From contig OUQQ01000046.1 in NCBI GenBank assembly GCA_900404475.1, positions 1 through 57,260 of the forward strand: a stretch of 57,260 nucleotides of DNA, read 5' to 3'. The notes under the pieces are model-generated. The model ran no database searches and was not told where the DNA came from. It saw only the letters and a program-made list of their open reading frames with translations. Source of the DNA: Spongospora subterranea (lineage: Eukaryota > Endomyxa > Phytomyxea > Plasmodiophorida > Plasmodiophoridae). This document shows positions 10,081-19,964 of this stretch, one piece after another. The translations under genes were made by a program, and so were the position numbers. The number at the start of each line of letters is the position of its first letter. Position 1 is the stretch's first letter.

Positions 10081-11427
10081 ATGCGATCTCCAACGTCCTT
10101 TCCTGTTCTCGTTCTGCTGATTCTGTTCGTGAGCGTCGGATCGACAGTGATTGTGGAGAATGGACCAGATCGCCCGCTCGCCTCATTCCCATCGTTCACC
10201 TATTTGCACGGGAACGACACGTTCAACGTGTCGGGGCCGGCCGTTTTCATCCCCGGTCGGCTGATTCCCGATAACATGATCGTGGCCGACTCGATCATCA
10301 TCGTCGACTACATCGTCCAGCCCCTAATCCATCTCTGGGCCGGTCAATGCCAGGCCAAACACTGCCTGGGGGTGGTCATGTGGAACCTCGACCGAATGTG
10401 GGATTTCGTCGCCTGGCGCTACGTCACGTTCTCCACTGTCCCCTGTGTGGTGATCGCCCAGCACGATCCTTTGCCGATCGGTGAGCTCGCTGACCGCGTC
10501 ATCAACATGAACTCGGCCGATGCTCAAGGCGCTTCTTCCCCAACCCAACAGCTCGTCGACAATTCCCTGGTATCGACATGGTTCTTCCTATGTTGGTTCG
10601 TCAACGTCGTCGTCGTCGTTCTCGCCCTGTACAAAGCGGCGACGTTCCTGTTCGACCTTGAAGGGAATCTTCGCCCGCTGGAGTTATTCCCTTTTCTCGT
10701 GTTCATATTCCAAATATCTGCCAGCGGGATTCGCGGCTGTTGGTTCCTGGACGCGTTCTTCTTCCATTGGGTCGGGTTATCGCCCCGATTCTATCGATAT
10801 TCATCCAGCGGGCACGTCCCCTTCGCCATGTCGTCGATTCTGGTCGTCAGTCTGGCGATGCACTCGCTGGCCGAAGCTGGCCATGCCGTATCCCGCATCC
10901 ACACCATGACCGTCGCCGGCATCGTCTCGTTCTGCGTTTGCGCTCTGATCGGTGACGAGCTCCAGATCATCATCAGCACCGTTACGCTGAGCGATGACCA
11001 GTTTAATAACACCATTCCTGGCGTCATCTACTTCTTCCTCAACATGCCCATCGCCCTCACCAACATCTTCTTCGCCCGACAGATCTCCAAATCTCTCTCC
11101 CTCGATTCCAATCCGAATATTCCCCGGTTTATTGGTCTGGTCGCGTTGAGCGCCGTGATCGGGATCGTACTGGTGTGTTTGTTGATCTTGTACAGTTTCA
11201 TCGAGGGGATTGTCAGCCCGTTCCACATTCTGTTCACAAGTCTGGTCCTGTTTCTCGAGACATTACAAGGGTTCCTAAGCGTATCGGCGTTCGTTCAAAA
11301 CCGTTCGATCGCGCGCAGCTACCTGGTCGCGGTCTGTAATCGCCCAAGGAGGGTTCCTGGGTCTGTTCGAACCGACTCGAAGATTGTCCAGAAACCCAAG
11401 AATGTGGTAGTTTCAGCCCCAGTATAG
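10081..11427 (+). CDS. Seven-TM membrane protein with signal peptide
   Basis: Intronless, 448 residues. Residues 1-21 are a signal peptide. An extracellular/lumenal domain of about 140 residues follows, with sequons NDT and NVS near residues 45-51 and a Cys pair (QCQAKHC, about 89-95). Seven hydrophobic helices follow at about 164-186, 201-220, 246-264, 273-292, 311-331, 350-373 and 380-403. The tail of about 45 residues is basic. The topology (cleaved leader, large N-terminal domain, seven helices, cytoplasmic tail) is receptor-like, but no GPCR signature motif (DRY, NPxxY) is evident, so I do not assign a class. It could equally be a 7TM protein of the endomembrane system. It is GC-rich compared with the flanks. 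Confidence 0.75.
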   Translation: MRSPTSFPVLVLLILFVSVGSTVIVENGPDRPLASFPSFTYLHGNDTFNVSGPAVFIPGRLIPDNMIVADSIIIVDYIVQPLIHLWAGQCQAKHCLGVVMWNLDRMWDFVAWRYVTFSTVPCVVIAQHDPLPIGELADRVINMNSADAQGASSPTQQLVDNSLVSTWFFLCWFVNVVVVVLALYKAATFLFDLEGNLRPLELFPFLVFIFQISASGIRGCWFLDAFFFHWVGLSPRFYRYSSSGHVPFAMSSILVVSLAMHSLAEAGHAVSRIHTMTVAGIVSFCVCALIGDELQIIISTVTLSDDQFNNTIPGVIYFFLNMPIALTNIFFARQISKSLSLDSNPNIPRFIGLVALSAVIGIVLVCLLILYSFIEGIVSPFHILFTSLVLFLETLQGFLSVSAFVQNRSIARSYLVAVCNRPRRVPGSVRTDSKIVQKPKNVVVSAPV

Positions 11428-11617
11428 ACTCGTTGCCCAATGTGGATTAAACTATGAATAAATTCAATATAATAGCGCTCGTGTGTTTGGTGTCTTCAAC
11501 GATTGCCACAACTGTGGTGACACCGGTCAGATCTAGCTGATATTGAGCATGAGACAAGGTCGTGTCCTCACACAGGACGACAGCTTACCAGAGCAGCTGA
11601 CGAGTATGAGAGCTGAA

Positions 11618-11858
11618 CAAGAACGAGTTCAGACAGCGGCGCGTTCTGACCGCCATTCCGATGGCATTCGCTCGATACCCCACTGTCATCGAGAAGGTGA
11701 ATACCATCGCTTCGCACCTCGCTGTCCAGAGATCACTTCGCCAACAGGTTTAGCGTTGGGTATATATTTTGGGTATCCATCTTTCGATGACAGTGGCGTA
11801 TCGAGCTAAGGCCAACGGAATGGCGGTATGACCGCACCGCTATCTGAAATCGTTCTTG
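11618..11858. repeat. Long imperfect foldback (about 88-bp arms)
   Basis: The arm 11618-11705 is repeated in inverted orientation at 11772-11858. Shared blocks include CAAGAACGA, CCGCCATTCCG, GCTCGATAC and CCACTGTCATCGA. The arms are about 80% identical and separated by about 66 bp. This can form a long hairpin RNA or represent a foldback/MITE remnant. No terminal target-site duplication was identified by eye. Confidence 0.7.
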
Positions 11859-12701
11859 GGAAACCCTGGTACCGGAGGAGCAGACCCGGTGGGATCGCGT
11901 TCTCCCGTATCTGACGTTATAGCCAAGGCGTAGTCGGACAACGGGACACACACCGTATTTACTGGAGTTGGGGAGACCCTGCGCCGGGGACCAGCAGTTA
12001 TAACTTGCCGATTCTCCACTGGCGCAGCGCGATAACTTGGAGTGTCTCCGACGAAGGCCTCGAGCGGTTCGTTAAAAGTGTTGACGATAAGGTATTGATT
12101 TTCGCGTCTGTGAGATTACAGCCAGCCATTGACGGCGCTCGTCAACGGATAAACATTTCTGGGGCCCGGCAATCAGGGTTCAAATTGACAACCCGTCGTC
12201 TTATGATGGTTGCAACTACGGTGCTAATACAGGATAATACCCATCGGGAGAGCAACCTGGGGCAATCTGCACATCAGCCAAGCTGGTCCATCGTGATGTT
12301 ACTTCAATATCGTGACCGTTGATTTTTGTTCCTACGTGATTTCTAGCACTGTTTTGTGTGCTCCCACCCCCCGTAAAATCATCACCTGGCCTATACTCAG
12401 CTGTCATCTCTCCGAAGATGATGTGTTCAAATGGCAGCACCACTATAAATGGCCAGGGATGACTGGGTGAACGTTACCCACAGATGACAGTACAGTAACC
12501 ACTGAACCAGTCTATTCCAGATACACATGGTCAACTCTCAACTGGGACTGTATGACTTGAGGCAACACCACAGCACCACTCACCGCCCATCGTGTCTCAC
12601 CCGTAACACGAGTTTTTGAAATCGTTTCTGAGCTGAGTTCCGAATGGATTTCTTCGGAATGTCCCACAGTTGATAACGGGGTTTGAGTTCCTGGTCTGAA
12701 A
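11859..12701. other. Spacer upstream of the sulfatase gene
   Basis: No supported gene. Short open frames here have no domain or signal peptide. It may contain the promoter and any unseen 5' exon of the sulfatase gene. Confidence 0.35.
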
Positions 12702-15103
12702 ATGACCCGAATAACTGTGATAAAAACCGAGCGTGATGCATCGCCAAATGATGACTTCAAAACCCACTTGAAGATCTCGACGCACCTGAACAGTTCGTCT
12801 TTCGGCTGTGTTATACACATAGTTCAAGGGGTATCCTTGTTGTCGATTATTCCGACATTGTCGCGTCTCTGGGCAGTATCTCTGCACCCGCCCAGCACGT
12901 TTGTGGTCGCCGTCTTGATCCAAGGGCTCGTCGAGGATTGCGCCATGTCTCTGCAGCTGTTCCCAATTCTGCTTATAGTTCTGAAAACGGCTCCCAGATG
13001 TCTGTTCATCGCCACAACTGTCATAGTCGCTATCGCATCGGTTCTGCCCATAGTTGATTTGAGCATTCAAATTGGGGGGTTCACTCGTTTATCGATCGTC
13101 GAAGTTCGTACCGTTTTCCTGCATTTTCCTGCCATGTTCTCGTCGATCAGGAATCGCCTTTTCACCGATACATCAGTCAGATATATCACGCTCTACCTAA
13201 TATTATTGACATTTGTCGCCATGGCTGTCAATAGGGTCTTATCGTTAATGCCCAAACCAACAGCCAAGATGATTTTGGGCTGCCTTACAGCGTACGTCTT
13301 TGTCGTGAATTTCGCGCTTTCTTTGAGATATCTGGAATCCCGACAGCTGATCTATACTGCCGGCAATACCAATTTCAATATGCAGTTCGGAAATATGGCC
13401 TTGAGGAATACCAATATCAAGGGACGTGGCAATGTTGGCATCCATCTGACCTCGGTCCTGGATCCATCCGAACTCTACATTCAGGCCGACGGTGAGCACC
13501 CATTATGGCGCCAAACTCAGGCGTTCCTCGGGGATAAAGAATTCTCCATCAACATCAATCCGGATAAACGCCCGAGTCTGCTATTGCTCAATATGGAGAG
13601 CTGGGGCCATTCTGTCGTTGGAAAACTGAGCGGACACCATGGCGATAAAAGCCTGACGCCCAATTTCGATAAGTTGACTTCTAAAGGTGTATTGTTCAGG
13701 TCCCATTTCAATCCAGGGTACACAGGCAACACATCGGTTCTAATTTCCAAGGACTGAATTATGTCCGCATCAGGCTTCAAACCACAAACACCCTGTTGAG
13801 CCAGCTCTATGGCGTCAAACCTCGGTATTCCCATGAGCCGTCAGTTGAAGAGCATGCGTCTTCGTTCGTCGGTCAGAGTTTGACTAACATTTTACGTCTA
13901 AACGACTACCGATGCGAGTTCATCTCGGCTGTGGATATGTCTTGGCATAACTGGGCTCAGTTCCTGAACACGACCCGTTTCGACCAGATTCACGACGGAT
14001 ATTCGATTCCGGACATCCTCAAATCTGTCGGGCGTAAAGAGCATTGGTACGTTTGGAGCCACGTCGCCATCCGAATCTAACCAGGTTCCAGGATGTCACA
14101 TGAGTATCTAACTTGGGGATTGTTCGACGAGGACGCCCTGTTTGCGGTTGAGGCGCGCGTCGAGGAGCTCTCCAAGTCCGATCGCCCATTCTTCATCGAT
14201 TGGTATTCAGTGACGTCTCATGATCCCTATACTGTAAAGATGTTGTTGAACCCGACGAACGTATCTGCATTTTCACACTTGTCCGTTCAGCTACCCGAAG
14301 AATCGCCCGAAAATAAGATGGATGGGAGCCTGTTTTCACAAAACAGATTGGACGCCGAATACGAAAGAGCCATCCTGTACTCGGATCGCCAGGTCTTCTG
14401 GAACATTGTCTGGCTTTGTAGCTCTCGTCATCTAACCGTTCTCTTTCGGCAGCTTGGGGATTTCATGGGAAGATTGACCGACAAAGGGCTGATAAAGAAC
14501 CTGATCGTGATCATCACGGGCGATCATGGCAAACTGATGGGGGATCTATCGTTCTCTGCGATGACGCCCGAGAATATGATCGACGATCCCTATAGTCATA
14601 TTCCCCTGGTCATCATCCCGTCCGACGACTTGATCACCGCGCACGACGCGCGCGGAACTACAATCGACCACGTCTCGTCCCACTACGATCTGCTGGCCAC
14701 GTGTGCAGATATGCTGGAGCTACCGCCGTAAGCGATTGCCAATCGTCGGTCAATCCATTCTGAGGGATGGCGTTCCAGGTTCTGGCAGCATAGCGTTGGC
14801 CGATCGTTGATGAGGAAACCAGCACCTAATCGTCAGGTCATCGTCGATCAACCTCAGCCGGGTTTCGAGACCATCTCGGTTATTCGCGACGATGTCAAAT
14901 TCGTATTCGACGTTGAGGGCACAAGATGTTCTGTAATGGATAGAACAGAACACACTGGCGAACAATCAAATCTGAAAGACTGTTCGACAAGTCCCTATAG
15001 TGTTGATGCTCATGAAGTACACGTATGGGCGGATTCCCTATTTAGGACCTTCGAAGATGGCTATCATCGTAGCGCGTTTTCACCAAACAGAACAAATATA
15101 TAG
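12702..15103 (+). CDS. LtaS-like multi-TM sulfatase/phosphotransferase
   Basis: Joined exons 12702-13717, 13774-14046, 14092-14392, 14453-14727 and 14779-15103 stay in frame and give about 729 residues. The N-terminal 200 residues hold several TM helices. The alkaline-phosphatase-superfamily domain follows, with MESWGHS (metal-binding Glu, about 299), LTPNFDKLTSKG, a TTNTLLSQLYG segment carrying the likely nucleophile Thr (about 343-345), and ITGDHGK (metal Asp/His, about 554-555). A FWQHSVGRSLM segment follows near the end. This architecture is that of bacterial lipoteichoic-acid synthase-type phosphoglycerol transferases. In a eukaryote it may move phospho-headgroups onto glycans or lipids (inference). 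What first look like frameshifts and stops are introns of 56, 45, 60 and 51 nt; three start GTAC or GTAAGC and two contain CTAAC. Confidence 0.8.
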
Positions 15104-15389
15104 TTGCACAAAGTCAACTTGTACAATCGCAAAAACGCTTTGGGGATGCCGATGTCTTTCTTTCTGGCAATCAAATCCTAATTCGGACTGGCGAGGTTGT
15201 TAAACTTCAGAAACACAGCGGTTATCCTGCTAAGGGAACCAGCGAAGGCCAGGGAGGCTTGTGTATATAGCTAGATTGTTTATGGACAGTATTTCATGTC
15301 TAAACGTCAAGTGAAATCGACGAGTAAAAACATTGATGTGGTGTGATGCATTTATTCGACAGAGTCGATTTTAACTGAAAAATACGCAA
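15104..15389. other. Short convergent spacer
   Basis: 3' flanks of the sulfatase gene (+) and the ATP synthase epsilon gene (-). Nothing else seen. Confidence 0.4.
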
Positions 15390-15596
15390 TTAGCATGAAG
15401 GAATGATTGGGCATCTACAAATCCTACTCCGTTCAGATCCGGTTTTGCCTTCTTTATAGTCACGACGGTGAAACAGGACTTCCCCACGCTTCAGAGCTTC
15501 GGAACGCGCTGGCTCCTTCAGGGCAGCGCGCACGGCCTGCGACGCGACCGATACGTACTTCAGATATGTCAGCCCTGCATCGCGCCAGAACACCAT
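15390..15596 (-). CDS. ATP5F1E: Mitochondrial ATP synthase epsilon subunit
   Basis: 68 residues, intronless. The start MVFWRDAGLTYLKYVS matches the mitochondrial F1 epsilon subunit (family pattern FWRxAGxTYxxYS). AVRAALKEPARSEAL follows, close to the plant form's VRxxLKEPxKSEAL. The family is normally 50-70 residues, so this is full length. The last 15 residues (rich in Cys, Arg and Pro) go beyond the usual end and may be lineage-specific, or the true end may lie a little earlier. The protein sits in the F1 central stalk with gamma and delta on the matrix side. It is a normal nuclear gene lying between the sulfatase gene and transposon debris. Confidence 0.85.
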   Translation of the reverse strand: MVFWRDAGLTYLKYVSVASQAVRAALKEPARSEALKRGEVLFHRRDYKEGKTGSERSRICRCPIIPSC

Positions 15597-15991
15597 TTGT
15601 GCAACAACGAAACTCGCTATGCGTTGGCCCGTCGTGCCAAGTTCCCAGCGGTTCCACCAGGTCGCGTGGCCGCGTGAATCTGGACACTCGACCAGTATCG
15701 GACATGTTCATCACAGTGTATAATTCCACTACTCAGAGCATTCCTTTTTGACCGCGCACGGTTATTTACGTGTTGTACACACTAACTCATGAGTAACTTT
15801 GGGAATTTTGCAAAATTAACGATTTTGTGTTTACGAGTGCCAAAAGCCAAAATTGCGACGCTTCTGGGGTCGCACGCATTTCCGGTTGGCGAATTTCGGT
15901 TACGGTCCGCGGTCCGCCGTCAACCGCTTCGAAATCTTGCTTGGCCAGCTGATTTTGTTCCATGAGCAAACTTGTTTTTCTCGGCGACACC
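15597..15991. other. 5' flank of ATP synthase epsilon
   Basis: Probably the promoter of the minus-strand epsilon gene. A minus frame (15787-15990) is open but has no recognised domain. Confidence 0.35.
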
Positions 15992-16500
15992 TTAGGCAGT
16001 CACCGTTGCCGCATTCGTCATCTGTTCACGTGCCATCTCTGAATCCTGCGTCTTCAATGTCTTGTGGAGCCGCTGAAACGTTCTGGAATCGTGTTTTGGC
16101 GTTATACAGTGATCAACTTGAAGGCCAAGTTTGTCCAAGAACTGGACGTCTCTTCCAGCAAGACGTTGCCAAATCTGTGGAAATATCAACAGAAGTTTGC
16201 ATGACGTGCCCTCTGGTTGGTCCGAAGCTGACGTCATCAAAGAAGCGTTGACTAGATTTGCCGATAGCCATAATGACAAAGCAATTTAAGTGTATGCTTG
16301 CTTATCGGGTCTTTGAAAGACAACCCCAAGATCAAATCTTATGGCCCTCCATATGCATCTCAATCGAAAACGGAGGTTGCTGCTGAGGCGTTTACTACAC
16401 CGGACCGCCGATCGGTGCAAAGCGAGTCAAAGCATTGGAGACTTCAGAGACTGCACGTGAAAAGATAGCAAATGCGGCAATGGTGATAGCAAATCGCAGG
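15992..16500. repeat. Inverted pair of transposon-protein fragments
   Basis: Two related stretches face each other. On the minus strand about 16065-16005 reads DSEMAREQMTNAATV; on the plus strand about 16405-16490 reads KRVKALETSETAREK followed by IANAAMVIANRR. The DNA blocks GCACGTGAA and AATGCGGCAA are shared in inverted orientation. The peptides resemble the helical C-terminal region of the Myb/NAM-like second protein of PIF/Harbinger elements (tentative). They lie beside a Harbinger transposase remnant, so they are probably rearranged pieces of the same element family. Confidence 0.45.
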
Positions 16501-16639
16501 CGTACTTTCGTCGCAAGCGGGAAGTGGTTCATCAAATTGCATTCTCCGGAACACGTTGCCATTACCAAATCCAAACATGATCCACAAGATCTCCCGTCAG
16601 GTTTTTATGAATGTCCAAAGAACAAATCCTTCGGATATT

Positions 16640-17470
16640 CGCCCGTCTTTGAATGAAATCGTGAACTGCAGGTTCAGCCTTCGCGAACCTGAAATTGATC
16701 ATAATTGTTGCGACAGAAGTGACTTGACCTGCTTCGAGCTCCCTTTAATCTTCTATAATCATATTGTGCATGATTACGGCAGCAGCGATCATTCTACACC
16801 TTTCAGGCAGCTTCCTGTTTCTGGGCAACAAGTTTCTGCTTCGGTCCTGGGGAAGGACCTGTCCAGAACGTTGATGTCATTGGTTGATCCTGACATGTCG
16901 AAGAACGCATGCCATATCCACAATTACAGATCGGCGACTGCCTCTAAGATAATCGTTGGTTTCTTGTAGCGACCTTCATAGACTCCTGCCCAGGCTTCTG
17001 GACAGTTATGCCATTTTCAAATGGGTGCAATCTACTCTGCCCATCATCCCTGGAAAGCCCCGGTCAGAGTTTTCAAAGCTGCCATTGTCGGCGACCTCAA
17101 GTATTCGTCACCGAATATTGTAACTGTTGCACTGGCGAGGCATTCCAGACTAGTGCTTTCAGCCATGCGAACGTATTCATCCAACGAATCCGCCGAGTTT
17201 CCGTAGCCATTGAACCCAACGCTCATGTAATTTTCTGGCAGGATGACAGACCTAACAGACCAGTAGCATCACGTCGCTGAGCGAAATACTGGTGAGCGTT
17301 AGGCACCCGCGTCGTGATTTTTTTGGAACAGGCGACGACTCATCCTAAAGCGGCGTCCGAAATACTTTCTCGCCATACGCTGGATTTGGCCCGAAATATT
17401 CGTTCATCAGCCGAGTGTGAGCATTGGATCGATCGCGGTGGACATTTCCTCTGAAACGTTGAGAACCATC
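16640..17470 (-). pseudogene. PIF/Harbinger-type transposase, decayed
   Basis: Reading leftward from about 17470, pieces of an ALP1/HARBI1-like DDE transposase appear in order but in different frames: HTRLMNEYFGPNPAYGEKVF, then GRRFRMSRRLF, SADSLDEYVRMAESTSLECL, FGDEYLR, GFPGMMGRVDCTHLK, WHNCPEAWAGVYEGRYKKP, LWIWHAFFDMSGSTNDINVL and IAAAVIMHNMIIED. The GFPGMMGxxDCTH and SxNDINVL blocks carry the first two catalytic acidic residues of the family. At least two frameshifts and two in-frame stops (for example in VADL-stop-LWIW) show that it is dead. No terminal inverted repeats were found by eye. Confidence 0.8.
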
Positions 17471-18431
17471 TCTGGCGCGATCGTTTTCGTCTTCCTCATT
17501 TTCTGAAGAGTCCCATTGAGCGTGTAGTACAAACAACTCGTCGACATCGTCGTCGAAATACATTGTGGAGATGTTCGGTGCTCCCACGTATTCCTGGTCA
17601 ATCTGGTGACGTTTGCCCGAAGCCTTATCAAACACCCGAAACTCGGCGTCTCCATAAACATGACCTTCCACTGCGTTCAAGTGCAATGCGATCCCAGAAT
17701 TTTTGGGTACGCCGCGCTGCTGCGCTCTGCTATGTACAGGCGAAAAGTGAGAGCGCCGCGAATAAACTTGTGTTTGTTTTTCACGAAACAGCATGCCGGA
17801 GGACTCCCTGCTATCCTGACAAAGATGGGTGACGGTGTGAACGGTAGAACCGGATCTTCGTACTGCTTGGCTCGGGATCTGGTATTTTCTGTTGACCATT
17901 CACGCCGTCACCCAGCGTTTCAGGGATAACAGGGAACCCTCTGGCATGCTCGTCAATATCAACGAAACACACGGTTTGACATACCCTTCACCATGACGCG
18001 AACCAATAACACTCTCAAAACTCCATCAGTCCCGGGGTGAGCAATTCGAATCCGATCATTAATGGGAAACCTGAGCAAGTTTTTCCATAGGTCGAATTAA
18101 TGATGTTATCTCCTTCTCCGGAGGCCTCAAAGTAACCGGGTTTCGTTCGATAATTTTAATATTGGCGCGAATGTTGCGCCAAGGCCGATCGCCAGACTTC
18201 AGGCACATATCCCATTTTGATGGATTTCATGCTGTCTTCATCATTGAGGTCTTTGTCACTGGCATCGATGGTGTGAACCGCTTCGGATAAACAAAGTATA
18301 AACCCAACGCTCAGTTATCGGCACACGTTGCAGACGTTTCCCAGTGCCAAGTCGCCGGTCCTCGGTAAGGGCTATGAACGATGAGTACTCCAATGCAATG
18401 TAGTTTCGGCCAAAGTCGACGAAATCCTAGG
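17471..18431. other. Transposon-flanking region, no gene recognised
   Basis: The minus-strand frame runs open from 17345 to 17899 through the Harbinger N-terminus into unrelated acidic sequence, and may include the transposon's own 5' exon. From 17930 to 18430 I see no coding signal. Confidence 0.35.
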
Positions 18432-18483
18432 AAGAGTCGCATTAACTCTGAATGGCTGGTCCTACAGAGTTAATGCGACTCTT
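18432..18483. repeat. Perfect 19-bp inverted repeat, 14-nt loop
   Basis: AAGAGTCGCATTAACTCTG (18432-18450) is followed after 14 nt by its exact reverse complement CAGAGTTAATGCGACTCTT (18465-18483). A perfect 19-bp stem is not expected by chance in a window this size. It lies at the left end of an hAT-like remnant and about 800 bp upstream of VPS20. It may be joined terminal inverted repeats left by excision, a small MITE, or a transcribed hairpin. Confidence 0.9.
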
Positions 18484-18489
18484 ACATAG

Positions 18490-18900
18490 TTGATACGCTG
18501 CACTGGATCGATCTCCGAATTCATTCCTCAGCATGACATTTTTCAATTCCAATACTTTCCGCGCCCACACAACCAAAAGACGACGTCTGATTTAGTGATT
18601 TCCTTTCCCAAAGAATTCAATATTCACACTTGCGTTCGTGCTATAACTACCGACAATGGCGGTGAGCTGGTCCCAGCGATAGATGGTATTTGCCGTTATC
18701 TCAACGACGAGTTGGCAATGAGTGTGGGAACATCCGAGAATTTCCATATGTGCTGCATGTGCCACGCCATCAACCGTGCAGTTGTCGACGCTACAGGATT
18801 GATCACGGTTGAGGTGGGAAGATTACAAGATCATGGAATGATTTGCGCCTACAAAGTATGCGGAGTGTTCTACTGGCGAACGATTCGAATAAATTTCAAC
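18490..18900 (+). pseudogene. hAT-like transposase fragment
   Basis: The open frame contains AITTDNGGELVPAIDGICRY and, 30 residues later, HMCCMCHAINRAVVDATGLI. These resemble the hAT core block (acidic TDNxxxN, then CxxHxxNLxV). Neither a BED finger nor the C-terminal dimerisation region is recognised. The frame runs by chance straight into VPS20 at 19279, so a naive gene model would fuse the two. Called a remnant with moderate confidence. Confidence 0.45.
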
Positions 18901-19278
18901 AAATCTCGCGATTTTCCGACCTCAACCTTGACAGTCCCTTTGAGCATCGACAGCTGCGCGCTAGCTCCATATGGAACCTCCTTTTTTGGACTCTACAAGT
19001 TAGTGTTACGAACGGTCGTCGTTGTTGAACAGCATTTGACCAGTGTCGGAGATGTTTTATTTAGCTACACGGTGTCCAACCCAGTTGTATCGGAAGTGGG
19101 AAACGAATTGGCCGTGAGAGCAGCCCTCATGGGACGGAATCTCCGTGACTATAGAGCTAGGTACCTCAGTAACAACTGTGCAATTGGGCCAGTTTTGTTC
19201 CAAAATATTCAGTGCGAATTGTGTGTTTTTCAGAGTATTCAGTCGCTAATCTGTTATCGGAGCGTTACCGACATCATT

Positions 19279-19964
19279 ATGGGAGGGGTATTCTCGAAAA
19301 AGAAGTCGACTGAGAAGGCCAGCCAGCAGGCGACTATCACAGCGAAGGACAGGGCCGTTCATGATTTGAAAATCCAAAGGGATCGATTGAAGAAATTTAT
19401 CGCGAAAAATGATTTGCTGGTCGTTAAGGAAACCAATCTGGCTAGGGAATTAGTAAAGGCGGACAAGCGCAATAGAGCGATTTTGGTATTAAGGAAGAAA
19501 CGATTGCTTGAATCAACAATTGAGAAATCCATGGCGAAATTGTCCAACATTGAGGAACTTGTAAATTCGATCCAATTCGCCGAGATGTCTGCCCAAGTAT
19601 TTGCTGCTCTTAAAGAAGGCAATGAAACGCTAATGCAAATCAATGTGACAATGGTTTGGTCGATCATTCATCGCCAAGATTGTATCTGCTTCATTAACAC
19701 ACCTGGGAACAGGATGTCGATGACGTGGCGAAGTTAATGGAGGACAGCGCTGAAGCGATTGCATATCAGGATAAGATCTCGCAGTTGCTGAGCACCTCAA
19801 TGACGGCCGATGACGATAAAGCTGCTGAAGACGAACTGGCTCTTATCGAAGAGGAAGAAATCTCCAAGCTCAAGCTGCCGTCTGTTCCCGAGAAAGAGGT
19901 AGTGGCTAATGAGGAGCAAGTCAGAGAAAATGAATCAGATACAAGGGAAGTTATGCTTGCGTAA
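19279..19964 (+). CDS. VPS20: ESCRT-III subunit VPS20/CHMP6
   Basis: Exons 19279-19653 and 19713-19964 (59-nt intron) give 208 residues, against about 200 for CHMP6. The start MGGVFSKKK has Gly2 for N-myristoylation, as in VPS20. The basic alpha1-alpha2 hairpin follows: AVHDLKIQRDRLKKFI, RELVKADKRNRAILVLRKKR, IEELVNSIQFAEMSAQVFAAL and LKEGNETLMQIN. The acidic C-terminal half ends with LKLPSVPEK, matching the MIM2 (PxxLPxVP-like) motif that binds VPS4 MIT domains. It acts on endosomal membranes, linking ESCRT-II to SNF7 polymerisation. The ATG at 19279 is chosen because the myristoylation signal needs Met-Gly at the very N-terminus; upstream in-frame codons belong to transposon debris. Confidence 0.93.

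Noticed and set aside
11543..12443. Several short open frames on both strands
   Set aside because: They fall mostly within the two arms and flanks of the foldback and differ between arms, as expected for non-coding repeat DNA.
13718..14778. Apparent frameshifts and stops in the sulfatase gene suggesting a pseudogene
   Set aside because: Each break is removed by a GT...AG intron of 45-60 nt that restores the frame and the family motifs on both sides.
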